13,854 nt of DNA, taken from the NCBI GenBank assembly GCA_943323705.2, contig CALPIT020000042.1:1-13854 (forward strand), in the 5' to 3' direction. Of the stretch, positions 1 to 8,482 are shown piece after piece. The DNA comes from Streptomyces griseus (lineage in GTDB: Bacteria > Bacteroidota > Bacteroidia > Chitinophagales > Chitinophagaceae). Under the pieces are notes generated by a model. That model made no database searches, was not told where the DNA came from, and worked only from the letters and a program-made list of their open reading frames with translations. A program made the translations under genes and the position numbers. Positions within the stretch are counted from its first letter, which is position 1. Each line of letters opens with the position of its first letter.

Positions 1-3000
1 AGGAATAACTCCTGCCTTAAATTCAGATTGGTATTGGACTTCAACGGAGGTGACGACTATCACCTTTGTCGAACGTGCTATTAGTATGGCTTATCGTGTA
101 TCGGCTGGTCAAATAGTAAGCAGTAATACATATAAAGGTATTATTAATCCACCTTTACCTGTTCGTAGTTTTACTTACAATCCTTGTACTGCTACAACAA
201 GTACATCCACTATCACCAACTGTGGCAGTTATACATGGAATGGCACCACTTATTCTGCAAGTGGAACCTATTCTACCACATTAACAAATGCCGGAGGTTG
301 TGATTCGATTGCTACATTAAATTTAACCATCAGTATCACACAAGCTCCTGGCTGTGTTGCCAAGGGATTAAAAATATGGGTAAAAGGCAGCCAAGGATTT
401 ACTTATTCAACAACCGCTGATGCTGTTGGATGGGCTGATGCCAGTGGCAACGGTAACAATGCAAAAGTACAATTAGGTGAACCGGGTGAAGGAGTTGGTA
501 ATCCAGGTGCCATGATCAATTTTAATCCTGCAATTGACTTTGATGGCAGTTTTGATTTGTATTATTTTGATTATTTACTTTCTGCCGGATACAGCATGTT
601 TGGTGTATCCAAACAATATAATTTTAGTTCTCCATACCAAAGGATATTTTCTGCTAAAAACACCAATTTTTTGATGGGTAATTGGAATCAATATGAAGAT
701 AATATTTATATAAATGGCGCCCCTAGTGAGCTTTTTATAACATCTCAAACAAGTAATGTAAAATTACATGATTTCATCCGCCAAACGGATGGTGCCTATA
801 GATTTCAAAAGAATGGACTTACTTTATTCTCAGGAGCATCATCAGATGGAACACCCATACAGCCTACATTAGGAGGTAGCGGCCAATTGGGAGAGTATGC
901 TTCTGCACACATTCCTGAATACATTGCATATGACTCAGCATTAACCACTACTGAACAACAAAGGGTGGAAAGCTATCTTGGCGTGAAATATGGACTTACT
1001 TTGGGAAGTCAGGCTAGTCCCTATGATTACCTTGCTTCTGATGCTTCTGTAATATGGACGGGAAGTACGACCTATTACAAGAATATTACAATAATTGGTC
1101 GTGATGACAATTCTGTGTTACTTCAAAAACAATCAACAGCAGTTAACGGAGGCAAAATAACCATTTCATTAGGCAATTCCATTGCTGCTGATAATGCATC
1201 CAATACAGCCACTTTTAGTGCGGATAAGAGGTTTTTGGCTATTGCTTCAAACGGCGCTTCAGGTACAACAGCTGTTACAGGCGTTAGCAGTCCAACGAGA
1301 TCCTCAGAAGTTTGGAAAGTAAAAGAGGCAAATGGAGATATTGGAAACATAACTGTTAAAGTAAACGATACTGCTGTATATAAATTTTTATTAGTAAGCA
1401 CTTCTGAAAACTTCAGTGCAGGTACTGTAACCGAATATGCATTAAACAGCAACAAAGAAGTTACCGTTAATTTAAATGATGGCAGTTATTTTTCGTTTGG
1501 AACGAATTGCATTGCGACTGGCACCGTTAACGTGACAGCTTTCGGCCAATATACATACAATGGTACTACTTATAATACTTCAGGTGTTTATCTGACAGAT
1601 ACAATTTATAATGGTAGCGGATGTGATTCTATTATTACTCTAAATTTAACCATCAATCAAAGCTTCTCTACTACAACTATTACGAGCTGTGGCAGCTACA
1701 CATGGAATGGTACTACATATACTTCAAGTGGAACTTACTCAACTACTTTGGTAAATGCCGGAGGTAGTGATTCGATTGCTACATTAAATTTAACCATCAC
1801 TCAGGCACCTGGCTGTGTTACCAACGGATTAAAAATGTGGGTTAAGGCTAACCAGGGATTTACTTATACATCAACCGCTAACGCATCAGGATGGACCGAT
1901 GCCAGCGGTAATGGTAACGATGCGAAAGTACTTTCAGGAGAACCAGGTACTGCTACCGGTAATCCCGGTGCCCTGATCAATTTTAATCCTGCTATTGATT
2001 TTGATGGCAGCGATGACTCGTATTATTTTGATTATGCCCTTTCTGCCGGATACAGCATGTTTGGGGTGTCCAAACAATATGACTTTAGTAGAGAATACCA
2101 ACGAATATTTGCCGATAAAAATTCAAATTTCTTGTGGGGCAACTGGAATCGTTATGAAGATAACCTATTCATGAATGGTACACCAGCCGAACTTTTTATT
2201 ACGCCCCAAACAAACAATGTCAAAATGCATGATTTGATTCGGGAAACCAGTGGTGCTTACAGATTTCATAAGAATGGAATTCCTGTGTTTACTGGAGCAA
2301 ATTCTGATGGCACCGCCATACAGCCTACTTTGGCCGGATCGGGTTTATACGGTGAGTACGCATTTGCTTATATCCCCGAATTTATTGGTTATGATACAGC
2401 GTTAACCACTGTAGAACAACAAAAAGTGGAGAGCTATCTGGCAGTTAAATATGGTCTTACGTTGGGAAGTCAGGCGAGTCCTTACAATTACCTTGCCTCT
2501 GATGGTTCTGTAATTTGGACCGGAAATTCAACTTATTACAACAACATTACGGTAATAGGTCGTGATGATAATTCGGCTTTAGCTCAAAAGCAATCGACAG
2601 CTGTAAACGGAGGTAAAATAACTATTTCATTGGGCAATACAATTGCTGCTGATAATGCATCCAATACAGCAACTTTTGGTGCAGATAAGAGGTTTCTGGC
2701 TATTGCTTCTAACGGAGCTTCGGGTTCTGTAGCAATAACTGGCGTGACCGGGTCAACGAGATCTGCAGAAGTTTGGAAAGTGAGTGAAACAAATGGTGAT
2801 AACGGGAATGTTACGATTAAAGTGACTGAAAGTCCAGTATATCAATTTTTGTTAGTAAGTACTACCGAGAATTTCACTGCTGGCTCTGTAACCGAATATG
2901 CATTAAACAGCAACAAAGAAGTTACCGTAAATCTTATTGATGGAAGCTATTTTGCATTGGGAACCAATTGTATCTTGACTCGTACCATTAACGCGACAGC

Positions 3001-6000
3001 TTGCGACCAGTATACTTACAATGGTACTAATTATAATACAACAGGTGTTTATTCTGTTGATACAATTTATAATGCCAGTGGATGTGATTCTGTAATTATT
3101 CTGAATTTAACCATCAAACAAAGTTCTGTTCCTAGTGTTACTACAGTCACCAATTGTAACGCTTATACTTGGCATGGTCAATCCTATATTAATGTTGGTA
3201 CCTATACCTGGACGGGCACCAATGCTGCAGGTTGTGACTCTATAGAAATACTTAATGTTGTTTCTAATTCCGCACTTACATTGGGACAAGATTTTCAAGG
3301 TGGTAAAATTGGTTATATATTACAGCCAGGTGATCCTGGGTATGACCCTGCTGTAACAAAAGGATTGATTGTAGGTCCAAAAGATTTATTAACAGAGACG
3401 AATTGGGCTACTTCTCAATATTGGTTCGTCGCTACGGGTGTGACTACAGATGGATTGGGAGTTGGGGCCGATAACACAACAGCATTGGTTAATTTAATGG
3501 GGCCGGGGAATTATATAGCTTATCAAATTGATACCGCTACTATAAATGGTTACTCCGATTGGTATATGCCAAGCGGGGCAGAAATGCAAAAGGTATTGTC
3601 AAATTGGACATATTGGCATCCAGTTTTAGTTAATACTAATACTGCTGTGGTAGGTCCTTATGCTACATCAACAGAAATTCCGCTTGAACATTATGGAGTA
3701 GGTTATGCAACTAATCTTGGAGATGTAGGACTCTATATACATCAAAAAATGATAGCTACCTATCGTTCATTACCTGTCCGTAGTTTTTCAGTAACACCTG
3801 TTTCAGCGTCAATTTCTACAACTACAGTTGCCACATGTGGGCCGTATACTTGGCATGGTCAAACTTACAACAGTGTGGGTACGTATACCTGGACAGGTAC
3901 AACCACTGCTGGTTGTGATTCTATTGAAATATTGAATTTGGTAACACCGGCTTCATTGACAATTGGTCAAACCCTTCAAGGTGGTAAAATAGGTTATGTG
4001 TTGCAACCCGGAGATTCAGGATATGACTCTACAAAAATCAAGGGTTGGATTTTAGGTCCGGTGCAATCAAACAGGCCTTGGGCAATTGGAGCAGCACAAA
4101 CATCATTAATTAATATTACTCAAAATGGTGTTGGAAAAGGAGCTGCCAATACAGCAGCGTTAGTAAACTATATGGGACCAGGTAATTATATGGCTTATGC
4201 AATAGATACAGCAACGTATGGCGGTTATTCAGACTGGTATATGGCTACTATAGATGAATTGGAAAAAGTATTTGATGCCAGCTATACCGGTGGCAACCCT
4301 AACTTATCTTTTGCTGGCGCATATTTAGGTTTTGGTAACAAATACTACATGGGCTCTGCTGATGAATATGATGCGAATAGGGTTGTTATCTGGGAATTCT
4401 CACTTTTAGACCTCTTTCTTAAGAGTAATTCTAGTAATACAGCTAGTGCTTTGCCAATGAGGAATTTTGAATTTACAATTCCTTCAGGTACAACTACTCA
4501 AGTATCTTGTGGCAGCTATTTGTGGAATGGAAATACATATACAACATCCGGCACGTATACTAGCACGTTACAAACAGTATTGGGATGTGATTCGGTAGCA
4601 ACGTTGAATTTGACAGTGAAACAGCCATCCACATCAACAGCCACAATTACAGCAACTGGCAGTTATTCTTGGAATGGCAATAGCTATACTTCAAGTGGAA
4701 CGTATACTTATCAAACTACTAACGCTGTAGGTTGTGATAGTACAGCTACATTGAATTTGACGATTAATACAGTGGTCATCAACAACATTATCAATGTTTG
4801 TAGCTACATCGGTACCAACCAAACACTTACCTACACAGCAAGTGTAGCGGGAGCCAGCAGTTATGCATGGACGTTACCTCGTAATACGCAACTGGTATCG
4901 GGTCAGGGTACACGCAGCATTGTGATTAAATTGTTGAACGGATTTGCAAGTCAAGCTAACAAGCAAATCAGGGTAACACCGGCGGGAGGAAGCTTACAGA
5001 TTATATATTTGGCGGCTCAAGCACCTATAACACCTGCTACCATTACTGCATCATCATCAAATATTTGTGGCAGTATAGGTACCAATGTTCCTGTGACATA
5101 CAAAATTCCAAAAGTTGTTGAATCTGGAACTACGAATGTAACAGCAACAAGCTATATTTGGGCATCCCAAAATGGTACTACTAACATAACTCATCCTAAT
5201 GTTGCAGGGGAAAATGATACTACAGTAGCAGTTACTTTTAATGCTGATTTCAGTACTAGTACCATTACAGTACAATCAGTAAATGCTTGTGGTGTGAGTG
5301 GAATTAGAAGTTTGTTAATTACCCGTAGCAATCCAAGTATAGGAACAATTAGTGGTCCAACCAATTCATGTGAATACATTGGAACTACTGGAACATTGGC
5401 AACATACAGCGTATCAGCAGTTAATAATATAAGCTCATATACATGGACATTGCCATCAGCGGCAACTGATGTAAATGGAGAGGGAACGAATACGATATCC
5501 TTTAAATATCCTGCAGGATTTACAGGAGGCTCTATTTCAGTTATCGGCTCAAATGGTTGTGGTACAAGTTCTACAAGAACTTTGTCAATCAGCAGACTTT
5601 TACCTGGAACGCCAGGTAATATAGATGTCATTAATACTCAAGTATGTCCAAATAGAGAGTATACTTATTCGATAGCATCAATACCTGGAAATACCACATC
5701 ATTATTATGGACGGTTCCTTCAGGAGCTACTTTGTTAAGTGGCCAAGGTTCAAGAAGTATTACGGTTAGTTATACAAATGGTGTTGTAGATGGAACTGTT
5801 ACTGTAAAAGCGGTATCTAATTGTGGAACCAGCGGTACAAAGTCGACGGTAGTTAAATTGGCACCATGTCCATCAGGTCCTGGCGCAACTTATACCAAAG
5901 GATTAATAAACAATGCGTCATCATCATTGGATGTGAAAGTATTTCCGAATCCGACAACATCAGCTTTCAGTTTGAAAGTAACCGACAACGTTAGTTTATC

Positions 6001-6166
6001 TGTAATTAATGTAAGAGTGTTGGATGTACAGGGAAGATTGATAAAAATGATAAAAATAAATCCTAATGAAACCATATCACTCGGATCAGATTTTAAACCA
6101 GGTGTGTATATGCTGGAAGTTTTACAAGGCACTGAGAAGAAAGTGGTGAGGGTGGTGAAATACTAA
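1..6166 (+). CDS. Giant modular T9SS-secreted surface protein (adhesin-like), 5' end missing
   Basis: The reading frame is open from base 2, so the gene starts before the window; 2054 residues are visible. A GTG at 50 can be read as a start but lies inside a domain (upstream codons read NSDWYWTSTEV), so it is not the start. Visible order: tail of a DUF1566/Lcl-C-like domain ending PVRSF (2-175); a repeat of about 45 residues; a LamG/concanavalin-A-like unit (353-1500); two repeats; a second LamG-like unit (1814-2960); two repeats; DUF1566-like (3272-3787); repeat; DUF1566-like (3955-4470); two repeats; four Ig/PKD-like domains (about 4780-5880); and a type A T9SS sorting domain (5931-6163, VKVFPNPTTSAFSLKV to VVRVVKY). 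The protein is probably exported by type IX secretion and attached to or released from the cell surface. Binding to carbohydrate or another surface is inferred from the LamG and DUF1566 folds; the ligand is unknown. The stop is TAA at 6164-6166. Confidence 0.88.
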   Translation, partial: GITPALNSDWYWTSTEVTTITFVERAISMAYRVSAGQIVSSNTYKGIINPPLPVRSFTYNPCTATTSTSTITNCGSYTWNGTTYSASGTYSTTLTNAGGCDSIATLNLTISITQAPGCVAKGLKIWVKGSQGFTYSTTADAVGWADASGNGNNAKVQLGEPGEGVGNPGAMINFNPAIDFDGSFDLYYFDYLLSAGYSMFGVSKQYNFSSPYQRIFSAKNTNFLMGNWNQYEDNIYINGAPSELFITSQTSNVKLHDFIRQTDGAYRFQKNGLTLFSGASSDGTPIQPTLGGSGQLGEYASAHIPEYIAYDSALTTTEQQRVESYLGVKYGLTLGSQASPYDYLASDASVIWTGSTTYYKNITIIGRDDNSVLLQKQSTAVNGGKITISLGNSIAADNASNTATFSADKRFLAIASNGASGTTAVTGVSSPTRSSEVWKVKEANGDIGNITVKVNDTAVYKFLLVSTSENFSAGTVTEYALNSNKEVTVNLNDGSYFSFGTNCIATGTVNVTAFGQYTYNGTTYNTSGVYLTDTIYNGSGCDSIITLNLTINQSFSTTTITSCGSYTWNGTTYTSSGTYSTTLVNAGGSDSIATLNLTITQAPGCVTNGLKMWVKANQGFTYTSTANASGWTDASGNGNDAKVLSGEPGTATGNPGALINFNPAIDFDGSDDSYYFDYALSAGYSMFGVSKQYDFSREYQRIFADKNSNFLWGNWNRYEDNLFMNGTPAELFITPQTNNVKMHDLIRETSGAYRFHKNGIPVFTGANSDGTAIQPTLAGSGLYGEYAFAYIPEFIGYDTALTTVEQQKVESYLAVKYGLTLGSQASPYNYLASDGSVIWTGNSTYYNNITVIGRDDNSALAQKQSTAVNGGKITISLGNTIAADNASNTATFGADKRFLAIASNGASGSVAITGVTGSTRSAEVWKVSETNGDNGNVTIKVTESPVYQFLLVSTTENFTAGSVTEYALNSNKEVTVNLIDGSYFALGTNCILTRTINATACDQYTYNGTNYNTTGVYSVDTIYNASGCDSVIILNLTIKQSSVPSVTTVTNCNAYTWHGQSYINVGTYTWTGTNAAGCDSIEILNVVSNSALTLGQDFQGGKIGYILQPGDPGYDPAVTKGLIVGPKDLLTETNWATSQYWFVATGVTTDGLGVGADNTTALVNLMGPGNYIAYQIDTATINGYSDWYMPSGAEMQKVLSNWTYWHPVLVNTNTAVVGPYATSTEIPLEHYGVGYATNLGDVGLYIHQKMIATYRSLPVRSFSVTPVSASISTTTVATCGPYTWHGQTYNSVGTYTWTGTTTAGCDSIEILNLVTPASLTIGQTLQGGKIGYVLQPGDSGYDSTKIKGWILGPVQSNRPWAIGAAQTSLINITQNGVGKGAANTAALVNYMGPGNYMAYAIDTATYGGYSDWYMATIDELEKVFDASYTGGNPNLSFAGAYLGFGNKYYMGSADEYDANRVVIWEFSLLDLFLKSNSSNTASALPMRNFEFTIPSGTTTQVSCGSYLWNGNTYTTSGTYTSTLQTVLGCDSVATLNLTVKQPSTSTATITATGSYSWNGNSYTSSGTYTYQTTNAVGCDSTATLNLTINTVVINNIINVCSYIGTNQTLTYTASVAGASSYAWTLPRNTQLVSGQGTRSIVIKLLNGFASQANKQIRVTPAGGSLQIIYLAAQAPITPATITASSSNICGSIGTNVPVTYKIPKVVESGTTNVTATSYIWASQNGTTNITHPNVAGENDTTVAVTFNADFSTSTITVQSVNACGVSGIRSLLITRSNPSIGTISGPTNSCEYIGTTGTLATYSVSAVNNISSYTWTLPSAATDVNGEGTNTISFKYPAGFTGGSISVIGSNGCGTSSTRTLSISRLLPGTPGNIDVINTQVCPNREYTYSIASIPGNTTSLLWTVPSGATLLSGQGSRSITVSYTNGVVDGTVTVKAVSNCGTSGTKSTVVKLAPCPSGPGATYTKGLINNASSSLDVKVFPNPTTSAFSLKVTDNVSLSVINVRVLDVQGRLIKMIKINPNETISLGSDFKPGVYMLEVLQGTEKKVVRVVKY
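199..3117 (+). repeat. Internal tandem duplication of repeat-LamG-repeat block, period 1461 bp
   Basis: The block at about 199-1656 is repeated at about 1669-3117. Matching positions are offset by exactly 1461 bp (487 codons) through the LamG-like part. The offset is 1467 at the left end, because copy 1 carries two extra codons (SI) before TQAPGCV. The reading frame is kept throughout. Both copies share landmarks such as MFGVSKQY, YGLTLGSQASPY and NSNKEVTVNL. The stretch 1425-1467 is identical base for base to 2886-2928 (43 nt), although other parts have diverged. This shows an in-frame segmental duplication, with either a recent origin or local gene conversion. Confidence 0.9.
3272..4470 (+). 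other. Two DUF1566/Lcl-C-like domains flanking a 45-residue repeat
   Basis: Two related segments begin LTLGQDFQGGKIGYILQPGD (3272) and LTIGQTLQGGKIGYVLQPGD (3955). Both contain MGPGNY, then an IDTAT and a GYSDWYM motif, and end in a PVRSF/PMRNF sequence at about 3787 and 4470. The SDWYMPS and PVRSF signatures fit the DUF1566 / Legionella collagen-like C-terminal family. The first visible codons of the window (NSDWYWTSTE to PVRSF, 2-175) are the end of a third copy. The family has a C-type-lectin-like relationship, so a ligand-binding role is plausible but inferred. Confidence 0.65.
5931..6163 (+). other. Type A T9SS C-terminal sorting domain
   Basis: The last roughly 78 residues follow the standard pattern: a VKVFPNPTTSAFSLKV entry strand, then VRVLDVQGRLIK, then GVYMLEVLQGTEKKVVRVVKY. 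The FPNP motif, the D-x-x-GR turn and the final basic K-V-V-R-V strand are hallmarks of the family. The domain directs export through the type IX outer-membrane translocon and is normally cleaved at the cell surface. Its presence implies that the organism has a T9SS. Confidence 0.93.
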
Positions 6167-6196
6167 AGCCCCCTCAATCCCCCGAAGGGGGAAGCT
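6167..6196 (+). repeat. C-rich palindromic dispersed unit, copy 1
   Basis: The unit follows the pattern AGCCCCCTCAATCCCCC-GAA-GGGGGAAGCT, starting one base after the stop codon of the surface protein. Related copies in the window lie at 6456-6483, 6723-6749 (inverted), 11227-11255 and 11502-11528 (inverted). A more distant C-rich hairpin is at 11059-11080. The unit can fold into a CCCCC/GGGGG hairpin. Confidence 0.8.
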
Positions 6197-6212
6197 GTTC
6201 AAGGGTTTAAAA

Positions 6213-6259
6213 GTTTAATGGTTTAAGGTTAACCAGCGTAGCAACTTAAACCATTAAAC
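6213..6259. repeat. 15-bp perfect inverted repeat (GTTTAATGGTTTAAG)
   Basis: GTTTAATGGTTTAAG at 6213-6227 is the exact reverse complement of 6245-6259, with a 17-nt loop. It lies between the adhesin stop and the canonical terminator. A similar GGTTTAAGGGTTTAATGG tract follows the protease gene at about 11018-11036, so this is probably a dispersed intergenic motif and not a gene-specific signal. Confidence 0.75.
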
Positions 6260-6282
6260 CATAAACCTTATAAGCTAGAAAG

Positions 6283-6314
6283 GCCTGCTCCTTAATTGGA
6301 GTGGGCTTTTTTTT
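6283..6314 (+). terminator. Rho-independent terminator for the surface protein gene
   Basis: The stem GCCTGCTCC (6283-6291) pairs with GGAGTGGGC (6298-6306) over 9 bp including two G-U pairs. The loop is TTAATT, and eight T residues follow (6307-6314). It lies 117 bp after the stop at 6166 and points in the same direction as the gene. Confidence 0.85.
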
Positions 6315-6436
6315 CTTTGTGTTTCTTTCTGCCTTCGAGTCTTTGTGGCGAAAAAAAATGTAAAATATTAAATGTAAAATATTCAATGTAAAAGTGGGAT
6401 TACCAATATGAAAAAATCATTTTCTCATGAAGAAAA

Positions 6437-6749
6437 AACCTCACCCCCAACCCCAAGCCCCCTTAATCCCCCAAAGGGGGAGGTCTCCGAGCGATAAAAA
6501 TTATCTTCTGAATGACAAAAAAGCCTTTGTGTTTCTTTGTGCTTTGGAGTCTTTGTGGCTAAAAAAAATAAATAATAAGAAAGTAAAAATAAGGAATAAG
6601 GAAGTGGCGATTCTCTCTAAGAAATTTGCATAACGGTCAAACAAACCCCAAACCCCAAACGCCAAACCCCAAACGCCAAACAATAAATCATTCGTGAATT
6701 CGTGGTTATCCTAATCAATCAACTTCCCCCTTTTGGGGATTGAGGGGGC
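6437..6749. repeat. Composite dispersed repeat module A, bounded by inverted C-rich units
   Basis: A C-rich unit at 6456-6483 and its inverted counterpart at 6723-6749 bound this module. Between them lie an ATCTTCTGAAT motif, a CTTTGTG-type block (6525-6569), an AT-rich block, CCAAAC-type short repeats (about 6646-6682) and an ATTCGTGAATTCGTGG block. Collinear matches exist with 11227-11528: 6565-6612 matches 11360-11407 (47 of 48), and 6669-6709 matches 11443-11483 (40 of 41). The right end overlaps the 3' end of the ABC transporter gene. Confidence 0.8.
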
Positions 6750-8431
6750 GTTTTACCAGGCATACTCCCAATCAACTCTCTCGTATACTCTTCTTTCGGA
6801 TTGAAGAAAATTTCATTCGCATCGCCTTGTTCAACGATTTTTCCTGCTTTCATTACAATGATTCGATCGCTGATATAATGCACGACAGAAAGATCATGTG
6901 AAATAAACAACGAAGTAAATTGATACTTGGCTTTTAATTCATTGATGAGATTCAGTACTTGCGCTTGAACACTTACATCCAATGCAGACACACTTTCATC
7001 AAAAACCATAATCGAAGGTTCGGTTGATAATGCTCTGGCAATACAGATTCTTTGCCGCTGACCACCACTGAACTGATGAGGATATTTATTGAATTGATCA
7101 GCGTTCAAACTAACTTGCTCCATCAATGAAATGGCTTTCTCTTTACGCTGAGTTTTGTTACCAAACAAACCATGCACTTTCATCGGTTCTGTTATCGCAT
7201 CGCCAATGGTGAGTCTGGGATTTAATGAACCATAAGGATCCTGAAAAACGATTTGTAATTCCTTGCCTTTTTTTATAGCATCATGTTGACTGTTGATATC
7301 AATTCCATTGATTTTTATACTGCCGCTGTTGGGTTTTATTAATTGTAATATGGCTCTGCCTAAAGTTGTTTTACCACAACCACTTTCTCCAACAATACCA
7401 ATGGTTTCCTGCGCATATACATTGAAGCTTACATCATCAATTGCCTTGTGATAGGAGGTAACTTTACCCCAAATATTTTTTGCGGCAGGATAATGAACTT
7501 TCAAGGAATTGACGGCGATTACGGGATGTGTTTCAGTTGTGTTTTTAGGAGTAAATTGATTTTCAACTTCATCAATTTTAATTTCATTTTCTGTTGATAA
7601 GGAATCACTCAACACTGGAAGTCTTTTCCCTTTTAATGCTGGACTTGGTTTGCACATCAATAATCCTTTCGTGTATGCGTTACCGGGATGAAGCAATATA
7701 TCACGAGCATTTCCGCTTTCAACAATATTGCCTTTGTATAAAACCACAATATCATCGGCTACATCATTTACCAATCCTAAGTCATGTGTTATTAACAACA
7801 CCGACATATTATATTGTATTTGCAGTTTTTTTAGCAATGTCATGATGCTTTTTTGAACCCTTACATCCAGAGCAGTAGTAGGTTCATCAGCAATCAGCAG
7901 TTTAGGATTACAGGCAATTGCAATCGCAATCATTACTCTTTGTTTTTGTCCGCCGCTGATTTGATGCGGATAGGATTGAAAGATTTTTTCAGGATTGGGA
8001 AGTTCAACTTCTGTAAATAATTGCAGCGTTTTTTCTTTGGCTGCTTGTGTTGATATATTTAGATGACGCAATAAAATTTCAGTTACCTGTTTTCCGCATT
8101 TGATGAGCGGATTCAATGCAGTCATCGGTTCCTGGAATATCATTGAAATCTCATGTCCTCGAATATCGGAAATGGAATTGTTGTTTAAGGAAGTTAATTC
8201 AATCGGATTTCCATTTGTATTGAAAATGATATTGCCGGAAATGCTTGCTCCTTCAGGTAAAAGTTGAAGTATTGATAATGCAGTTAATGATTTTCCCGAA
8301 CCGCTTTCTCCAACAATAGCGGTGAATTTTCCCGTTTCAATTTGAAATGAAATTTCATTTACGGCTTTAAAAATCTCATTAGACTTTTTAAAACTAATGC
8401 TTAGATTTTTTATTTCCAGTAGAGGTTGCAT
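6719..8431 (-). CDS. Peptide/oligopeptide ABC transporter, fused two-domain ATPase (DppD-DppF type)
   Basis: This 570-residue cytoplasmic protein has two complete ABC ATPase domains in one chain, as in GsiA or YejF, so it would power both ATP sites of a peptide (or nickel/glutathione-class) importer. Domain 1 has Walker A GESGSGKS (41-48), signature ISGGQKQR (158-165), Walker B LLIADEP (178-184) and H-loop THD. Domain 2 has Walker A GESGCGKT (348-355), signature FSGGQRQR (454-461), Walker B IMVFDES (474-480) and H-loop SHD. A linker of about 50 residues follows the KPSPALKGKRLPVL segment typical of the OppD/DppD C-terminus. In domain 2 the residue after the catalytic Glu is Ser, not the usual Pro. 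The last ten residues (TPPQSPKGGS) are read from a dispersed C-rich repeat. No permease or binding protein lies in the window. AMP nucleosidase is 51 bp upstream on the same strand. Confidence 0.9.
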   Translation of the reverse strand: MQPLLEIKNLSISFKKSNEIFKAVNEISFQIETGKFTAIVGESGSGKSLTALSILQLLPEGASISGNIIFNTNGNPIELTSLNNNSISDIRGHEISMIFQEPMTALNPLIKCGKQVTEILLRHLNISTQAAKEKTLQLFTEVELPNPEKIFQSYPHQISGGQKQRVMIAIAIACNPKLLIADEPTTALDVRVQKSIMTLLKKLQIQYNMSVLLITHDLGLVNDVADDIVVLYKGNIVESGNARDILLHPGNAYTKGLLMCKPSPALKGKRLPVLSDSLSTENEIKIDEVENQFTPKNTTETHPVIAVNSLKVHYPAAKNIWGKVTSYHKAIDDVSFNVYAQETIGIVGESGCGKTTLGRAILQLIKPNSGSIKINGIDINSQHDAIKKGKELQIVFQDPYGSLNPRLTIGDAITEPMKVHGLFGNKTQRKEKAISLMEQVSLNADQFNKYPHQFSGGQRQRICIARALSTEPSIMVFDESVSALDVSVQAQVLNLINELKAKYQFTSLFISHDLSVVHYISDRIIVMKAGKIVEQGDANEIFFNPKEEYTRELIGSMPGKTPPQSPKGGS

Positions 8432-8482
8432 GTAGAAATTAAAAAGTAAAAATTTTAAATTTAAAAAGCCCGGTTTGGAGTT

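Larger units (their letters stand above)
199..4766 (+). repeat. Eight copies of a 45-residue CDS-x-LNLT repeat in the surface protein
   Basis: Eight units follow the pattern T-x-C-x-SYTWNG-x-TY-x-SGTY-x-GCDS-x-LNLT. They lie at about 199-334, 1507-1656, 1669-1800, 2975-3117, 3128-3262, 3807-3943, 4484-4618 and 4630-4766. They act as linkers between the LamG-like, DUF1566-like and Ig-like modules. Similar units are common in large secreted Bacteroidota proteins (family knowledge). Most units carry two cysteines, one before SYTW and one in GCDS, which could form a disulfide. Unit 3 has SDS in place of CDS, and units 2 and 8 lack the first cysteine. Confidence 0.85.
6167..6718. other. Gene-free region with hairpins, terminator and dispersed repeats
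   Basis: This 552-bp gap holds, in order: a C-rich palindromic unit directly after the adhesin stop (6167-6196), a 15-bp inverted repeat (6213-6259), a rho-independent terminator (6283-6314), a 45-bp CTTTGTG-type repeat (6315-6359) repeated at 6525-6569 with four mismatches, an AT-rich stretch (6357-6430), and repeat module A (6437-6749). A 68-codon open frame at 6427-6633 is made entirely of repeat sequence and is not called as a gene. Confidence 0.8.

Noticed and set aside
50..52. GTG as the start of the giant surface protein
   Set aside because: The frame is open to the left edge and the upstream codons continue a recognisable DUF1566-like domain, so the real start is outside the window.
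1123..1455. Antisense open frames inside the surface protein, the ABC ATPase, amn and the nuclease-like gene
   Set aside because: They are shadows of strongly supported genes on the other strand and show no recognisable domain.
6427..6633. 68-codon open frame on the plus strand
   Set aside because: It consists of dispersed repeat sequence and encodes low-complexity residues.
6646..6682. Telomere-like CCCCAAAC repeats
   Set aside because: Only about four short, imperfect units in the middle of a chromosomal intergenic repeat module; no sign of a replicon end.
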